Positions 1 through 9,900 of a DNA stretch of 64,000 nt are shown piece after piece; the first letter of the stretch is position 1, and every line of letters begins with the position of its first letter. The stretch is from Bacteroidota bacterium. Its GTDB lineage: Bacteria; Bacteroidota; Bacteroidia; Flavobacteriales_D; Sanyastnellaceae. The notes beneath the pieces were generated by a model. That model saw only the letters and a program-made list of their open reading frames with translations, made no database searches and was not told the DNA's origin. The DNA is taken from NCBI GenBank assembly GCA_027622975.1, contig JAQBVN010000002.1, forward strand, positions 100,364-164,363. The letters run 5' to 3'. The position numbers and the translations under genes were made by a program.

Positions 1-219
1 GCGGTTCATGGAAGCGCTGATGAGGTTGTTCATTGGTCTGAAGGCCAGGCCATTGCAAAAAATGCACACAGGGGTCATTTTCACAAAGTGATGGGGGCAG
101 GACATACCATGGGGCAAAGCCATCCATGGCACGCGGGTTCCTGCCCTGGGGAGGGTTGGGAGGATGCATTGAATGCCACCCAACATTGGCTGCAGTTGCA
201 ATCATCCCCTGCGCGTTGA
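1..219 (+). CDS. alpha/beta hydrolase, C-terminal fragment (5' end outside window)
   Basis: Frame 1 is open from the window edge to a TGA at 217-219 and encodes 72 residues that read like the last third of an alpha/beta-hydrolase domain. The catalytic acid is seen in HGSADEVV (Asp at fragment residue 7). The catalytic histidine is in GAGHTMG (His at residue 35). The tail has the usual helix ending in a W-x-x-L pattern (ATQHWLQL). The nucleophile serine would lie upstream, so the subfamily (esterase, dienelactone hydrolase or peptidase) cannot be set. The reading rests on motif spacing in a short fragment. No clear terminator follows it on the plus strand. Confidence 0.6.
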   Translation, partial: AVHGSADEVVHWSEGQAIAKNAHRGHFHKVMGAGHTMGQSHPWHAGSCPGEGWEDALNATQHWLQLQSSPAR

Positions 220-336
220 TCCGGGGGCGAACCAGCCCCTCGACTGGCCTTGGATGCAGCAAGGCTCCTCAAGAGAAGACCTGATTGCCAAGCCCTGAAG
301 GTTTTTTTGCAAGGACCCATCAAGGCTACATCACGA

Positions 337-368
337 CAAAAAAAGGCCCGCCTTGACGGGCGGGCCTT
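337..368 (-). terminator. rho-independent terminator of the T9SS cargo gene
   Basis: A 10-bp perfect stem (343-352 with 359-368, AAGGCCCGCC/GGCGGGCCTT) with a 6-base loop. On the minus strand it is followed directly by a run of seven T. It lies 37 bases past the stop of the minus-strand gene ending at 406. Confidence 0.85.
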
Positions 369-405
369 GAAGGAAAAAGGATTGTTTTGGAGAGGAGAGT
401 CCTGC

Positions 406-1314
406 TCAACGCTGAACCACGAGACGTTGTGTGGTCCGTTGACCGCCTTGGCTCAATTCGAGCAAGTACAAGCCATTGTTGAGGTTGAACTGAATGGCCG
501 CGCGGTTGTTCAGGTCTGATCGACGCTCTTCGTGAACCACTTTGCCGTCCAAACTCAAAATGCGAATCACACCTTGCGCGATGTTGGAGTTCAGCATCAC
601 TCGATCCACCGCAGGATTGGGGCCAAATGTGCATTCCAACACAGACGCTGTTTGGATTCCATCGACCACAGGGTCAGTCACATCCACGAACACATCGTCC
701 ACGTAGTACGTAGGAGTTGTCACACCATCTCCAGCAGCGTAGAAGTTCACACCACCCACTTGACCTCCATCGAAAGGGAGCTGGCCGAGATAGACGTCGT
801 CAAAGTAGATGTGCATCAAGTCCGAGTCTGTATCGATCAAGTGTTGAATCTTCAACCATGAACCTGGGGTGTATGAACCCTCGAGTGTGAAAGTTGCGTT
901 GTCGATGTTGTACGTAACCACACCATTGCTACCCAACACACATTCGAAAGCCCACGCCGTGCCGGGGATTTGGTTTTCTTGGACATTGTAATAGCCAGAA
1001 TTACCCTCGGGAACGAGCACGTTGAATGTGACGTCATAAGCGCCTGTCAGGCCTGCAATGAGCATGACGTCCATTGGGCCGCCTGCCACACCGCCGAAAA
1101 TTTTCAACGACTGGGCTCCAGAGAGGGCAGCCTCATCAGAAATCTGGGCGTCCATGGTAGTTCCTTCGTTGCCGGAGGTCCAAGTTGACCAAATAGGGGC
1201 GCCTTCCACGGCGATGTAATCACCCACAGCATACCCTTCGAAATCTTCAGAGAGAAGCTGGGCGCACACGAGGTTTGATGTCAACAACAGAACTGGGAGA
1301 AAGAGGTGTTTCAT
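406..1314 (-). CDS. T9SS-exported protein with jelly-roll-like domain and C-terminal sorting domain
   Basis: 302 residues from ATG 1314. This start puts a Sec signal peptide (MKHLFLPVLLLTSNLVCAQ) at the N terminus; an in-frame extension upstream lacks one. The middle (about residues 20-215) alternates beta strands with aromatic and Asp-rich turns, and starts with EDFEGYAVGDYI, resembling concanavalin-A/jelly-roll folds. The last 75 or so residues match a type A sorting domain: FGPNPAVDRV, then LSLDGKVV, then NGLYLLEL, ending in RLVVQR. Such domains are cut off after outer-membrane passage and the protein is attached to the surface or released. A -7-like box lies 16 bases upstream. The ligand or substrate is unknown. 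Confidence 0.8.
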   Translation of the reverse strand: MKHLFLPVLLLTSNLVCAQLLSEDFEGYAVGDYIAVEGAPIWSTWTSGNEGTTMDAQISDEAALSGAQSLKIFGGVAGGPMDVMLIAGLTGAYDVTFNVLVPEGNSGYYNVQENQIPGTAWAFECVLGSNGVVTYNIDNATFTLEGSYTPGSWLKIQHLIDTDSDLMHIYFDDVYLGQLPFDGGQVGGVNFYAAGDGVTTPTYYVDDVFVDVTDPVVDGIQTASVLECTFGPNPAVDRVMLNSNIAQGVIRILSLDGKVVHEERRSDLNNRAAIQFNLNNGLYLLELSQGGQRTTQRLVVQR

Positions 1315-1330
1315 AAAAGAATGTTTATTG

Positions 1331-1338
1331 GAAAGATA
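1331..1338 (-). promoter_or_regulatory. Bacteroidota-type -7 box for the T9SS cargo gene
   Basis: Minus-strand TATCTTTC (consensus TAnnTTTG, last base differs) ends 16 bases before ATG 1314. No TTTG at the normal distance is evident, so this is a weak call. Confidence 0.35.
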
Positions 1339-1392
1339 CAGATTCGTGGGGCAAAATAGGACGTATTTTGAATCCATGCCGAACATTGCACC

Positions 1393-2217
1393 ATGAAATG
1401 GATCGGGAATGTGAGAAAGATGGGGTCCACGGTGGATGGCAATGGAGACATTGCCTATCATTTTCACGGCGGAAACCCTTTGGATCCTTGCCCGACGTGG
1501 GAAGTCAATCCATGGTTGGGCAAGGAAATTCATGTCGCGTTTGGAGGTGACATTCACTGCGTTGTGACGGGAAAAAAAATTCGGAAGACCTTCGGGGAAG
1601 GGATGTCATATGAAGCCTTTCTCCATTCACCGATGGCCACCCCCAGCATCATGAGACCTGAGTTGAGTCGCATTCACGAGGGCGTAGCGCTCCGTGATGA
1701 AGCTTGGGAAAGGGAGCATCATTTGACGCCTCATGTAGTCTATGTGGCGAGGACAAGTCATCTCAAGGTTGGCGTCACCAGGGCAGTCAACATTCCATCG
1801 CGCTGGGTGGACCAGGGGGCGGTGGAAGCGGTTGTGGTCGCCAGGACACCCTACAGACAATTGGCAGGGGAGATGGAGGTTGCATTGAAGGATTTGTTGT
1901 CTGACAAAACACAATGGCGCGGCATGCTGTCCAAGGTGGAATGCAACAGCGATGAACTCCTTCAGGCCAAGGAAGATTGCTTCGACATGCTCGGCGAATC
2001 CTATGAATCATTTTTTGACCTCGATGACAACATCACCACGCTTCATCCCCCAGTGCTGATGTACCCACCCAAGGTTCGAAGTGTGACATTGGACAGGACT
2101 CCTGAGATCCATGCCCGATTGGTGGGGGTGAAGGGCCAGTACTGGATGTTTGAGAACGGAAGCGTGTGGAATGTCCGCAGCCATGCCGGCTACAGGGTTG
2201 AAATTTCAGCGGACTGA
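1393..2217 (+). CDS. DUF2797 family protein
   Basis: 274 residues. The core has the features of DUF2797: CVVTGKKIRKTFGEGMSYEAF, then IMRPELSRIHEG, then HVVYVARTSHLKVGVTR, PSRWVDQGAVEA and LAGEMEVALK followed by DKTQWRGML. The family is widespread in Bacteroidota and has no established function; the YVA...KVGVTR segment resembles a GIY-YIG-like fold (inference). The first half keeps almost no cysteines at sites where I would expect a CxxC-type metal site in some relatives. It is divergently arranged with the T9SS gene and convergent with algH. GAACATTG lies four bases before the ATG, a degenerate form of the box-to-ATG spacing seen elsewhere in the window. Confidence 0.8.
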   Translation: MKWIGNVRKMGSTVDGNGDIAYHFHGGNPLDPCPTWEVNPWLGKEIHVAFGGDIHCVVTGKKIRKTFGEGMSYEAFLHSPMATPSIMRPELSRIHEGVALRDEAWEREHHLTPHVVYVARTSHLKVGVTRAVNIPSRWVDQGAVEAVVVARTPYRQLAGEMEVALKDLLSDKTQWRGMLSKVECNSDELLQAKEDCFDMLGESYESFFDLDDNITTLHPPVLMYPPKVRSVTLDRTPEIHARLVGVKGQYWMFENGSVWNVRSHAGYRVEISAD

Positions 2218-2228
2218 GTATGTTGAGG

Positions 2229-2807
2229 TTAGTTCAGTGACGGGTCGCTCGGGGCGTTGGCGATGTGGTCGTAGCCTTGACCCATCCCTGAGATCAAGCG
2301 CTTCCAAAACGTTTCGTTGTCTTCGTCTGTCCGCATGATGTCACCCTGTCCAGCCTTGGAGACAAACCAAGAATGGCTGAGAATTTCCTCGTCAAGCTGT
2401 TTGGCGGACCAACCGCTGTAACCGATGAAGAATCGGATTTGACTTCCGGGCAATTCGCCACGTTGAATCATGGATTTGATCAAGTCAAAATCCCCTCCCA
2501 TGTAGACCCCATCCACCACAGGCACGCTGTCGGGTATGTCTGCTCTTGTGTGGATGTAGTAGAGATTGCTGTTTTTGACAGGTCCCCCCACGCTGATTCT
2601 CGCTTTGAGAGAGGGCAGGTCATCCATCACCTCGTTCAAGTCGATGTCGATGTAGTTGTTGAGAACAAAGCCAAAACTCCCTTCCTCGTTGTGTTCGCAT
2701 AGCAGAACCACCTTTCTTCCGAAATAGGGGTCATCCATGAAGGGCTCGCTCAGCAAGACATTCCCAGCCTCGGGCAACTCTTGATTCTCTGGAGTGAAGC
2801 GGATCAT
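2229..2807 (-). CDS. YqgE/AlgH family protein (UPF0301)
   Basis: 192 residues, close to the family's usual 185-190. Family blocks seen: GNVLLSEPFMDDPYFGRKVV, LLCEHNEEGSFGFVLN, ISVGGPVKNSNLYYIHT, MGGDFDLIKSMI and RFFIGYSGWSAKQLDEEI. The role is poorly defined; AlgH was named from alginate regulation in Pseudomonas. ATG 2807 (MIRFTPENQEL) is chosen over an ATG 39 bases upstream (2846). It gives the usual N terminus, and a -7-like GAACTTTG lies between the two, 15 bases before 2807. The upstream ATG also overlaps the start of the divergent peptidase gene. Confidence 0.88.
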   Translation of the reverse strand: MIRFTPENQELPEAGNVLLSEPFMDDPYFGRKVVLLCEHNEEGSFGFVLNNYIDIDLNEVMDDLPSLKARISVGGPVKNSNLYYIHTRADIPDSVPVVDGVYMGGDFDLIKSMIQRGELPGSQIRFFIGYSGWSAKQLDEEILSHSWFVSKAGQGDIMRTDEDNETFWKRLISGMGQGYDHIANAPSDPSLN

Positions 2808-2844
2808 GCGGACAATTCCTTGCAAAGTTCCGTCATTTGCATTC

Positions 2845-4698
2845 ATGGATGCAACCTTTTTTGCAGTGAGGATGGCGGCAGCCTCTTTGGTTCTCGGTTG
2901 GATGATGTTTCTTGGCGTCGGATGTGGCGAAGAAATGTCAACGAGTCACGAGACCGCAACCATGCCTTGGTCCCTGGATTCATTGCTCGGTTCCAATGCT
3001 ACCCCGACCTGGGAAGAGGCGGTGTTGCAATGTGAAATCTTGGCCAAATCAGATGCACGGGCCACCATGCATCACGTGGGTTGGAGTGATGTGGGGCGCC
3101 CCATTCACGCTTTGGTTCTCAGCAACAAGGATGCGCGAGTTGCCAAAGATTTACAGGGGGTGAAGGAACGACTTCAAGTTCCATCAGGGGTCGATGAACA
3201 TTCGCTGAATCGAACTCCTCGTTTGCTGATCAACAACGCCATCCATCCGGGTGAGCCTTGTGGTGTGAATGCTAGTTTGGCGTTGGCTGCCCAATGGCTC
3301 AGCGAGCCCGATGGCGAGACTCATATTTTGAGACACGTGGACGTGGTCATCATTCCGCAGTACAATGTGGGAGGAGCCTCGAGGCGAAACTGCTGTACGC
3401 GCGCCAACCAAAATGGCCCAACGTCCTATGGATTTCGTGGAAACGGATCCAACCTGGATCTCAACCGTGATTTTGTGAAAATGGATTCGCGGAATGCCGA
3501 GGCTTTCGTCTCGCTGTTTCATGCGGTGGACCCCGATGTGTTTGTGGATACGCATACATCGAATGGAGCGGATTATCCGTACACCATGACGCTAATCACC
3601 ACCCAGCCTGACAAAGCTGGACCCGTGTTGGGTCCTTTTTTGTCCGAGGTGATGTCACCCGCGTTGTACGAAGGAATGAATGCAGCAGGCTGGCCGATGG
3701 TGCCGTACGTGTTCAGCAGAGAATCGACCCCTGAATCAGGAATTCTAGACTTTTTGGAAACGCCTCGATACAGCACAGGATACACCACGTTGTGGGGAAC
3801 CTTGGGCTTCACCACAGAGGCCCACATGCTGAAGCCATTCAGAGACAGGGTGCAGGCCACCCATGCATTCTTGTCACTGATGGCTGAATGGGTCGGCACA
3901 CATGCTCGAGATGTGGTGGAAGTGCGTGAGAGGGAACGGTTGCGCGTGGCACAATCTGAGTGGTTGCCCGTGCGGTGGACGTTGGACGACACGCGGTGGG
4001 ACAGCCTGACATTCTCAGGGTATGAATCGCGCATGGAGTGGAGCGCTGTTCATGGAGGCAGGCGTTTGACCTACGACCGAGATTCCGTGTGGCACAAGCG
4101 CATTCGCTACGACAACCATTACAAGGACATCGACTCGATCCAGGTGCCCGCACGGTGGGTGATTCCCCAGGCATGGCGGCACGCCGTGGAACGATTGCGG
4201 ATGAACGGCGTGAGCATGAGGCCTTTGGATCGGGACACCTCGATGTTGTTGCAAGTGACGACCATCGAGTCGTTCCAATCGGCGCGAAGACCCTACGAGG
4301 GACACCATCCTTTGTCCATTGACAAGATTCGGGTGGACACCCAAAGTGTGCAGCTTTACGCCGGAGATTTGTGGATTGATGCAGATCAAAAGGCAAGGCG
4401 TTATCTCGCGGAAATCTTGTCCCCTCACGGTCATGACGCCTTGTTGGTTTGGAATTTTTTCGACGCTGCGCTTCAACAGAAAGAGTATTTCTCGGATTAC
4501 GTGTTTGAGGACACAGCCGAAGAACTGCTGAATGAAAATTCTGTGCTTCGCGAGGATTTCGAACGAGCCAAATTGGCTCATCCTGAATGGGTGTCATTGC
4601 CTGGAGAGGCCTTGAGATGGGTGTACGATCACAGTCCATATTCCGAGGGGACGGCCCATCGGTACCCTGTGATGGCATGGGTGGAGCCCACTCCTTGA
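2845..4698 (+). CDS. M14-family zinc carboxypeptidase, probable lipoprotein
   Basis: 617 residues from ATG 2845. The N terminus is hydrophobic and ends in a lipobox-like LGVGC, so the enzyme is probably a lipid-anchored envelope protein. Peptidase M14 signature: HPGE (His134, Glu137) as zinc ligands, LDLNRDF (Asn207-Arg208) for substrate carboxylate binding, VDTHTSNG (His237) as third zinc ligand, and TEAHMLKPF (Glu325) as catalytic base. About 290 residues follow the catalytic domain; their role is unclear. Exact cleavage specificity cannot be read. ATG 2872 is an alternative start that still keeps the lipobox. The esterase gene follows after 20 bases. Confidence 0.85.
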   Translation: MDATFFAVRMAAASLVLGWMMFLGVGCGEEMSTSHETATMPWSLDSLLGSNATPTWEEAVLQCEILAKSDARATMHHVGWSDVGRPIHALVLSNKDARVAKDLQGVKERLQVPSGVDEHSLNRTPRLLINNAIHPGEPCGVNASLALAAQWLSEPDGETHILRHVDVVIIPQYNVGGASRRNCCTRANQNGPTSYGFRGNGSNLDLNRDFVKMDSRNAEAFVSLFHAVDPDVFVDTHTSNGADYPYTMTLITTQPDKAGPVLGPFLSEVMSPALYEGMNAAGWPMVPYVFSRESTPESGILDFLETPRYSTGYTTLWGTLGFTTEAHMLKPFRDRVQATHAFLSLMAEWVGTHARDVVEVRERERLRVAQSEWLPVRWTLDDTRWDSLTFSGYESRMEWSAVHGGRRLTYDRDSVWHKRIRYDNHYKDIDSIQVPARWVIPQAWRHAVERLRMNGVSMRPLDRDTSMLLQVTTIESFQSARRPYEGHHPLSIDKIRVDTQSVQLYAGDLWIDADQKARRYLAEILSPHGHDALLVWNFFDAALQQKEYFSDYVFEDTAEELLNENSVLREDFERAKLAHPEWVSLPGEALRWVYDHSPYSEGTAHRYPVMAWVEPTP

Positions 4699-4706
4699 GC
4701 CGGCAG

Positions 4707-4714
4707 TATCTTCG
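4707..4714 (+). promoter_or_regulatory. -7 box four bases before the esterase start
   Basis: TATCTTCG ends four bases before ATG 4719, between the peptidase stop and the esterase start. This spacing would put the transcription start at or next to the start codon (leaderless). No clear -33 TTTG is seen. Confidence 0.35.
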
Positions 4715-4718
4715 CGCC

Positions 4719-5681
4719 ATGCCCACCTCATCCTTGCTGCCACGAGATTGGACCTCCAAGTCAGCATGGCTCGAAGCAGCTCATCAAGCTGCAAGGACCC
4801 TGAGACGGGACGTGGCCCATGCATCGCCTCAGCAGATTCGCCACGCCATTGAACTTGCATCGCGCTTGAATCCGGGGCCAATCGGCGGGGACTTTGAATT
4901 GGTCGAACGCGAATGTTGGAGAGGGGCTGAGGTTCGATGGAAGGGTCGAAACGAGGGGACATTGGCATGGATCCATGGCGGGGCGTTTGCTTTTGGCAGT
5001 CCTCGAGTTTATCGCGCAGCAGCCACTCATCTGGCGAGGGAGACCCACTGTCGTGTCTTGCTGATTGAATACAGATTGTCGCCAGAGCACACATTCCCGA
5101 GCGCCCATGAGGATGTGGCCAAAGCATTGTCAGGCTTGCTCATGGAGGAAGATCTCGTGCTGGTTGGGGACTCAGCGGGCGGCAATTTGGCAGCCTCGGT
5201 TTGGCAGCATTTGAGCCAAACCCCAGAGGCTCAATCCCTGAGAGGTTTGGCCCTGTTGAGCCCGTGGTGTGACTTGCGGCCGCAAGCAGACTCCGTTGCC
5301 CAGAACATGGTGTCTCATAGCCCGTTCGATGAGCGAGATGCCTTGGAGTATGCTGAAGCCTATTTGGCCGGTCACACGCCTGAGGATCCCCTGGTTTCGC
5401 CTCGATTGATTCAGGATTATTCGAAGTGGCCGAAGGCTTACGTCGAATGGGCCGACGATGAGTTTTTGGCCCCAGACATTGTCCAATGGGTGTCCCACAT
5501 GAAGGCACAAGATGTCGATGTCACCTCACGGATTGAGCATTCAGCCGTTCACGGCTGGCAGCTTCTGCCGGACGTTTTGCCCGAAGCCAGGCGCTCCATG
5601 GCTGCACTGGGTTCCTGGGCGCGAGAGGCGCTTGATTTGGATCCAGTGGAGAAGTCTGGGGTGCGTTTCAAAACCCGATGA
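4719..5681 (+). CDS. alpha/beta hydrolase, hormone-sensitive-lipase type esterase
   Basis: 320 residues. HSL-family signs: the oxyanion motif WIHGGAFAFG (His86), a nucleophile elbow GDSAGGN (Ser152), a probable acid in EWADDEFLAPD (Asp246/247) and the catalytic histidine in SAVHGWQLLP (His278). The segment EYRLSPEHTFP is typical of this family. There is no signal peptide, so it is probably cytoplasmic and acts on short acyl esters; the natural substrate is unknown. ATG 4719 is preferred over in-frame starts inside the upstream gene because the family N terminus fits and a -7 box sits just before it. It converges with the aminotransferase gene, with 2 bases between stops. Confidence 0.87.
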   Translation: MPTSSLLPRDWTSKSAWLEAAHQAARTLRRDVAHASPQQIRHAIELASRLNPGPIGGDFELVERECWRGAEVRWKGRNEGTLAWIHGGAFAFGSPRVYRAAATHLARETHCRVLLIEYRLSPEHTFPSAHEDVAKALSGLLMEEDLVLVGDSAGGNLAASVWQHLSQTPEAQSLRGLALLSPWCDLRPQADSVAQNMVSHSPFDERDALEYAEAYLAGHTPEDPLVSPRLIQDYSKWPKAYVEWADDEFLAPDIVQWVSHMKAQDVDVTSRIEHSAVHGWQLLPDVLPEARRSMAALGSWAREALDLDPVEKSGVRFKTR

Positions 5682-5683
5682 TC

Positions 5684-6901
5684 TCACGTTGATTGGACGG
5701 CGTCGAGGGTGTCAATCAACAGTTCCAAACCTTCCGCAGCTTCGTCGTCTCTCAAGGTCAGAGGCGGAGCGATTCGAAACGCGTGAGGAACGCTGAGAAA
5801 CCAAAACAGCAGGATGCCTTTTCCTGGAGAACCGGGCGCTCCCTCCAGGCCCTTGTGCACAACAGCCGCAACTCTGTCAGGGTGATCGAGTTCCACGGCA
5901 AAAAAGGACCCCATTCGACGAACGACCTGGACCAGGGGATGAGCTTCGAGTCGACGTTGCCATCCAGCCATGCGAACTTCCTGGGCACGTTGATCCACCG
6001 CAGCCATGGCCTGAAATGCTCCGACCACGCCTGCACAAGCCATGGGGTGGCCCCCAAACGTGGTGATGTGACCTAGAGAGGGGGCGTGTGCCAACGACGC
6101 CATGTTGTCCCGAGACGCGGCCAACGCGCCAATGGGCATGCCGCCGCCGAGGGCCTTGCCCATGCAGACAACATCAGGGGTGATACCAAAGTGCTCGAAG
6201 GCCCAGGTTTTGCCGGATCGCCCCATGCCACATTGAATCTCATCCACAATCAGGAGGGTTCCTTGCTCGGTGCAACGCGTTCGGAGTGCATGCATCCACG
6301 ATTCGTGAGGAATCCGAACTCCAGCGTCGCCCTGAATGGGCTCCACAACGACACAAGCCGTTCGTTCGGTGATTTTGTCCAAACTTCGCTGGTCATTCCA
6401 ATCCAAAAAAAGCACATCGGGTAACAAGGGTCTGTACCGCGCTTTTCGAGACTCATTGGATGACACCGACAAGGCCCCATGGGTGTTGCCGTGGTATCCA
6501 CCTCGAATTCCGATCAATTCGGTTCTCCCGGTGACGCGTTTGGCCAATTTCAGCGCCGCATCGATGGCCTCCGCCCCAGAATTCACGAAATAGACGCAAT
6601 CCAAGACTTCCGGCATGGTTTCCAACAACAACTTGCCTGCTTGCTCTTGGACTTCTTGCAAGAGTTCTCCGTACACCATGACGTGAAGGTGTCGGTCGAG
6701 TTGGTTTCGCAGAGATTCCTGGATGATGGGGTGCTGATGACCAAAATTGGACACGCCAATGCCACTGATCGCATCGAAGATGAGACGTCCATCGTCTGTT
6801 TGAAGCCAAGGTCCTCGGGCGCTCACAACACGCAGTCCAAGCGGAGTGAGGGTGGTACTCGCCAGTCCCTGGGCCAAAAAGGGATTGTCATTCCAAGGCA
6901 T
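5684..6901 (-). CDS. class III PLP-dependent aminotransferase (acetylornithine/ornithine type)
   Basis: 405 residues. Fold type I class III features: FDAISGIGVSNFGHQHP near the N terminus, FVNSGAEAIDAALKLAKR for phosphate binding, GYHGNTHGALSVS, the VDEIQCGMGRSG block with the Asp that contacts the PLP ring, and the Schiff-base lysine in CMGKALGGGMPIGA. Relatives convert omega-amino acids such as acetylornithine, ornithine or 4-aminobutyrate; sequence alone does not fix the substrate. Last gene of the coupled minus-strand run. A TTG at 6919 overlapping the GH92 stop (TTGA) is an alternative start; ATG 6901 is preferred. Confidence 0.87.
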   Translation of the reverse strand: MPWNDNPFLAQGLASTTLTPLGLRVVSARGPWLQTDDGRLIFDAISGIGVSNFGHQHPIIQESLRNQLDRHLHVMVYGELLQEVQEQAGKLLLETMPEVLDCVYFVNSGAEAIDAALKLAKRVTGRTELIGIRGGYHGNTHGALSVSSNESRKARYRPLLPDVLFLDWNDQRSLDKITERTACVVVEPIQGDAGVRIPHESWMHALRTRCTEQGTLLIVDEIQCGMGRSGKTWAFEHFGITPDVVCMGKALGGGMPIGALAASRDNMASLAHAPSLGHITTFGGHPMACAGVVGAFQAMAAVDQRAQEVRMAGWQRRLEAHPLVQVVRRMGSFFAVELDHPDRVAAVVHKGLEGAPGSPGKGILLFWFLSVPHAFRIAPPLTLRDDEAAEGLELLIDTLDAVQST

Positions 6902-6915
6902 TGGATCTGATTTGA

Positions 6916-9900
6916 TCAATTCTTGAGGTCAAGGACAATTTCGTCTAAAAACATCCAACGATCGTTCCCGCTTCCCAGATGCCACGCAGGAATGGGTCCG
7001 CGTCCCTCCGCTTGAATCTGGATGTATCGCGTTGTGACAGGCTGATCGCAGACAAAGGTTTCCCGTTGGACGTTCCAATCGTCCTCGTCGAGGTGGGACT
7101 GGGCAATGTGAACCAAGTCAAAATCCACACCGTCCGAAGATGCAGAGAACAACACCCGTTTGGGTGACCAGATCCATGGTTTGATGTCTTGAAGCGCGGA
7201 GATTTCCATCGAATTCACTTCTTCCAAGCTTCCCAAGTCCAACGTAGCCACCACATCGTGGCCCCAATGGCCTTGCCACTCACCCGTTCGAAAGTCTATG
7301 CCGCCTCGTAGGCCGTCAATCAAGGCATCGGATCCGCCCGCTGTGTATTGGTTGTCGGCAGGGGCGTCAAGCGTCAAAACCCATTGATGATCCACCCGGG
7401 TGATTTCGTGACTAACCACGGATGAGGTGTCTTTGCCCACGATGGCCCGGCCCCAAAGCACTGAAGAAACGTGTACCGCCCAGGGATCGTAGGCAGGGTT
7501 CCAGGTTTGGCCTGCATCGTCACTCCATTGCAAGACAGCCGAGCTGTCGAGGTGTTGAAGAGCCACCCATGCTGTGGAATCTCGAAATGAACGAGGCGCC
7601 TCGAAGGCGGGCACGGGAACGGAGCCTTGGGCGATCCAAGAGGAGTGAGGACGATCTGATTCCGCCCTTCCAAACATCGGGTCCGGTGTCGAAGCCATGA
7701 GGACCTCGAGCATGCCGCCCGTTCTCAATTGTGTTGTCGTCAGGTAACTCTGTTTGATCACTGAAGAAGAGCGCCCGCCCGACTCATGCCATCGAATCGC
7801 GGTCGGGTAGATGGCCCTGTCGTTCAAACCACGCGCACGTATTTCTGTGGTTGCATTCCCCCCGGCGGGTGCAATGACGACCCTCGGAAACATTGGGGAT
7901 CCGAGCACAACCTGACCAGATCCGGGTTCCACCGGATACATCCCCAGGGCGCTCCACACGTACCAGGCGCTCATTTGTCCACAATCTTCGTTGCCACACA
8001 ACCCGTCGGGTTCCGCGGTGTAGAATTCTCGGCAAATCTGTCGAACACGGCTGGCTGTGGCGCTTGGTTCGCCCGCATAGCTCGGGAGGTAGGCCACGTG
8101 ATGGCTCGGTTCATTGCCATGAGCGTATTGGCCAATCAACCCTGTGATGTCGGGTTGCACCCGACCCGTCGTTTGAATGGGGGCTTGGAACAGGTCGTCG
8201 AGTCGTTGAAGATAAGCGTCGTCTCCACCCATGAGGTCTCGTTGCCCCTCGATGTCATGAGGCACTGCGAAGAGGTATTGCCAGCCGTTGGCTTCAGTGA
8301 AGTTAAAGTTCACCTCTCTTGGGTCAAAACCCTCAATCCAAGCACCTTGTCTTTTAGGTTGAATGAACTTCGTCTCAGGGTGAACGAGGTTTTTCCAGTG
8401 GGTGGCGCGACGTTCAAAACGCGTGGCCACCAAGGTGTCACCCACCCGTCGGGCATGCCTTGCGATGCACGCATCATCAAAGGCATATTCCAGCGTTTTG
8501 GAAACGCTCTCGTGCTCATGATCCGAGGGAATGTATCCCAAACTGGCATAGGCATCGAGACCTAGATGAAGGGAATCTGCCGCCTGAATCATGGCCTCCA
8601 AAGCCAAACGCTCATCCCAGCCTTCAATGCCCCACGAAGTCGCATCGGCCATGACAGGAACGCTGTGATAACCAATCATGCATCCGGTGTAGTTGGACGC
8701 CAATTCCCACACGGGAAGTTGCCCACCATCGCGGTACATCCTCAACATGGTGCGAATCATATCACGTGTGCGCTCGGGCTCAATCCATGCGAGCAACGGG
8801 TGCAAGGCGCGGTAGGTATCCCAGAGACTAAACACGGTGTAGTGTTCACCATCTCCAGGCTTGAGGGCATGGACCTGAAGGTCCGTTCCTCGATATCGTC
8901 CGTCGACGTCGCTCGCCAAGTTTGGTACCGTGGTGGCATGGTAGAGTGCTGTGTAGAACACTGTTCGGTCTGATGGGCTGCCTCCTTCAATGCTCACACG
9001 GCCCAGCTGTTCATCCCACCGTTGACGGTTGTCCATGGCGTAGGCGTCGAAGTCAAACCCATGGATGGCTTCTGACTCGAGGTTTCGAAGAGCGCCTTCG
9101 ATGTCGCAGAAACTGATGCCTGCCTGGACATTCAAGGTTTCGACCATCCCAAAGTCCAATTTGAACACCGGAACCATCCTCATGATTTGTCGAATCGATC
9201 CTTCCGCGAGCGTGTCGATGCGCTCGATTTCCATCATTTGGTCCTCCCACACGAAATCACGGTCAAACTTCAGGGCGAAGTACACGTGTTGTTCTTGGGC
9301 CCAATTTTGAGATACGCGATGACCCACCACGGTTCGCGAACCACGCGGTTCGATGCTGTAATGGACCAAGGCGTCACGGTGGTCGAGGTCCACCATCAAC
9401 GTGAGGGTGTCTTGTTCTCGCAGGCTGTACCGATGAATTCCCATGCGAGGGGTTGTGGTCAATTCAACGTGAATGTTTTGATCGACCAAATCACAGGAAT
9501 ACCAGCCTGCATGGGCCTTCTCCGTGGCTTTGTTGAGTCGACTTTGATACATGTCCCTCCATGTGTCTCCTGGTCCAAACTTGGTGCAGGGCATCACCAA
9601 GATGTCCCCGTAGTCGCTGACTCCTGTTCCTTGCAAATGGGTGTGACTGAACCCGTAGACCACGGAATCAGTGTAGTGGTAGCCACCACATCCGTCCCAT
9701 CCATCCAAGCGCGTGTCTGGACTGAGTTGAACCATCCCGAACGGACTTGTGGCGCCTGGATAAGTATGTCCATGACCCCCCGTACCGATGAAAGGATTGA
9801 CTTCGAGGTGGAGAGGCTGGGGAAGGGTTTGGCACCCAGTCATCCCCCCATAGCATGCGACGAACCATGCGATCCCGATAGGGATTCCAACACGTCCTTT

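Noticed and set aside
81..323. Minus-strand 80-codon frame at the left edge
   Set aside because: It is opposite the alpha/beta-hydrolase tail and has no domain or promoter.
3839..4759. Minus-strand frame of 306 codons
   Set aside because: It overlaps the M14 gene and the start of the esterase gene; Arg/Pro/Ser-rich composition of a shadow frame.
7786..8565. 259-codon plus frame
   Set aside because: It is opposite the GH92 coding region, which has intact family motifs throughout.
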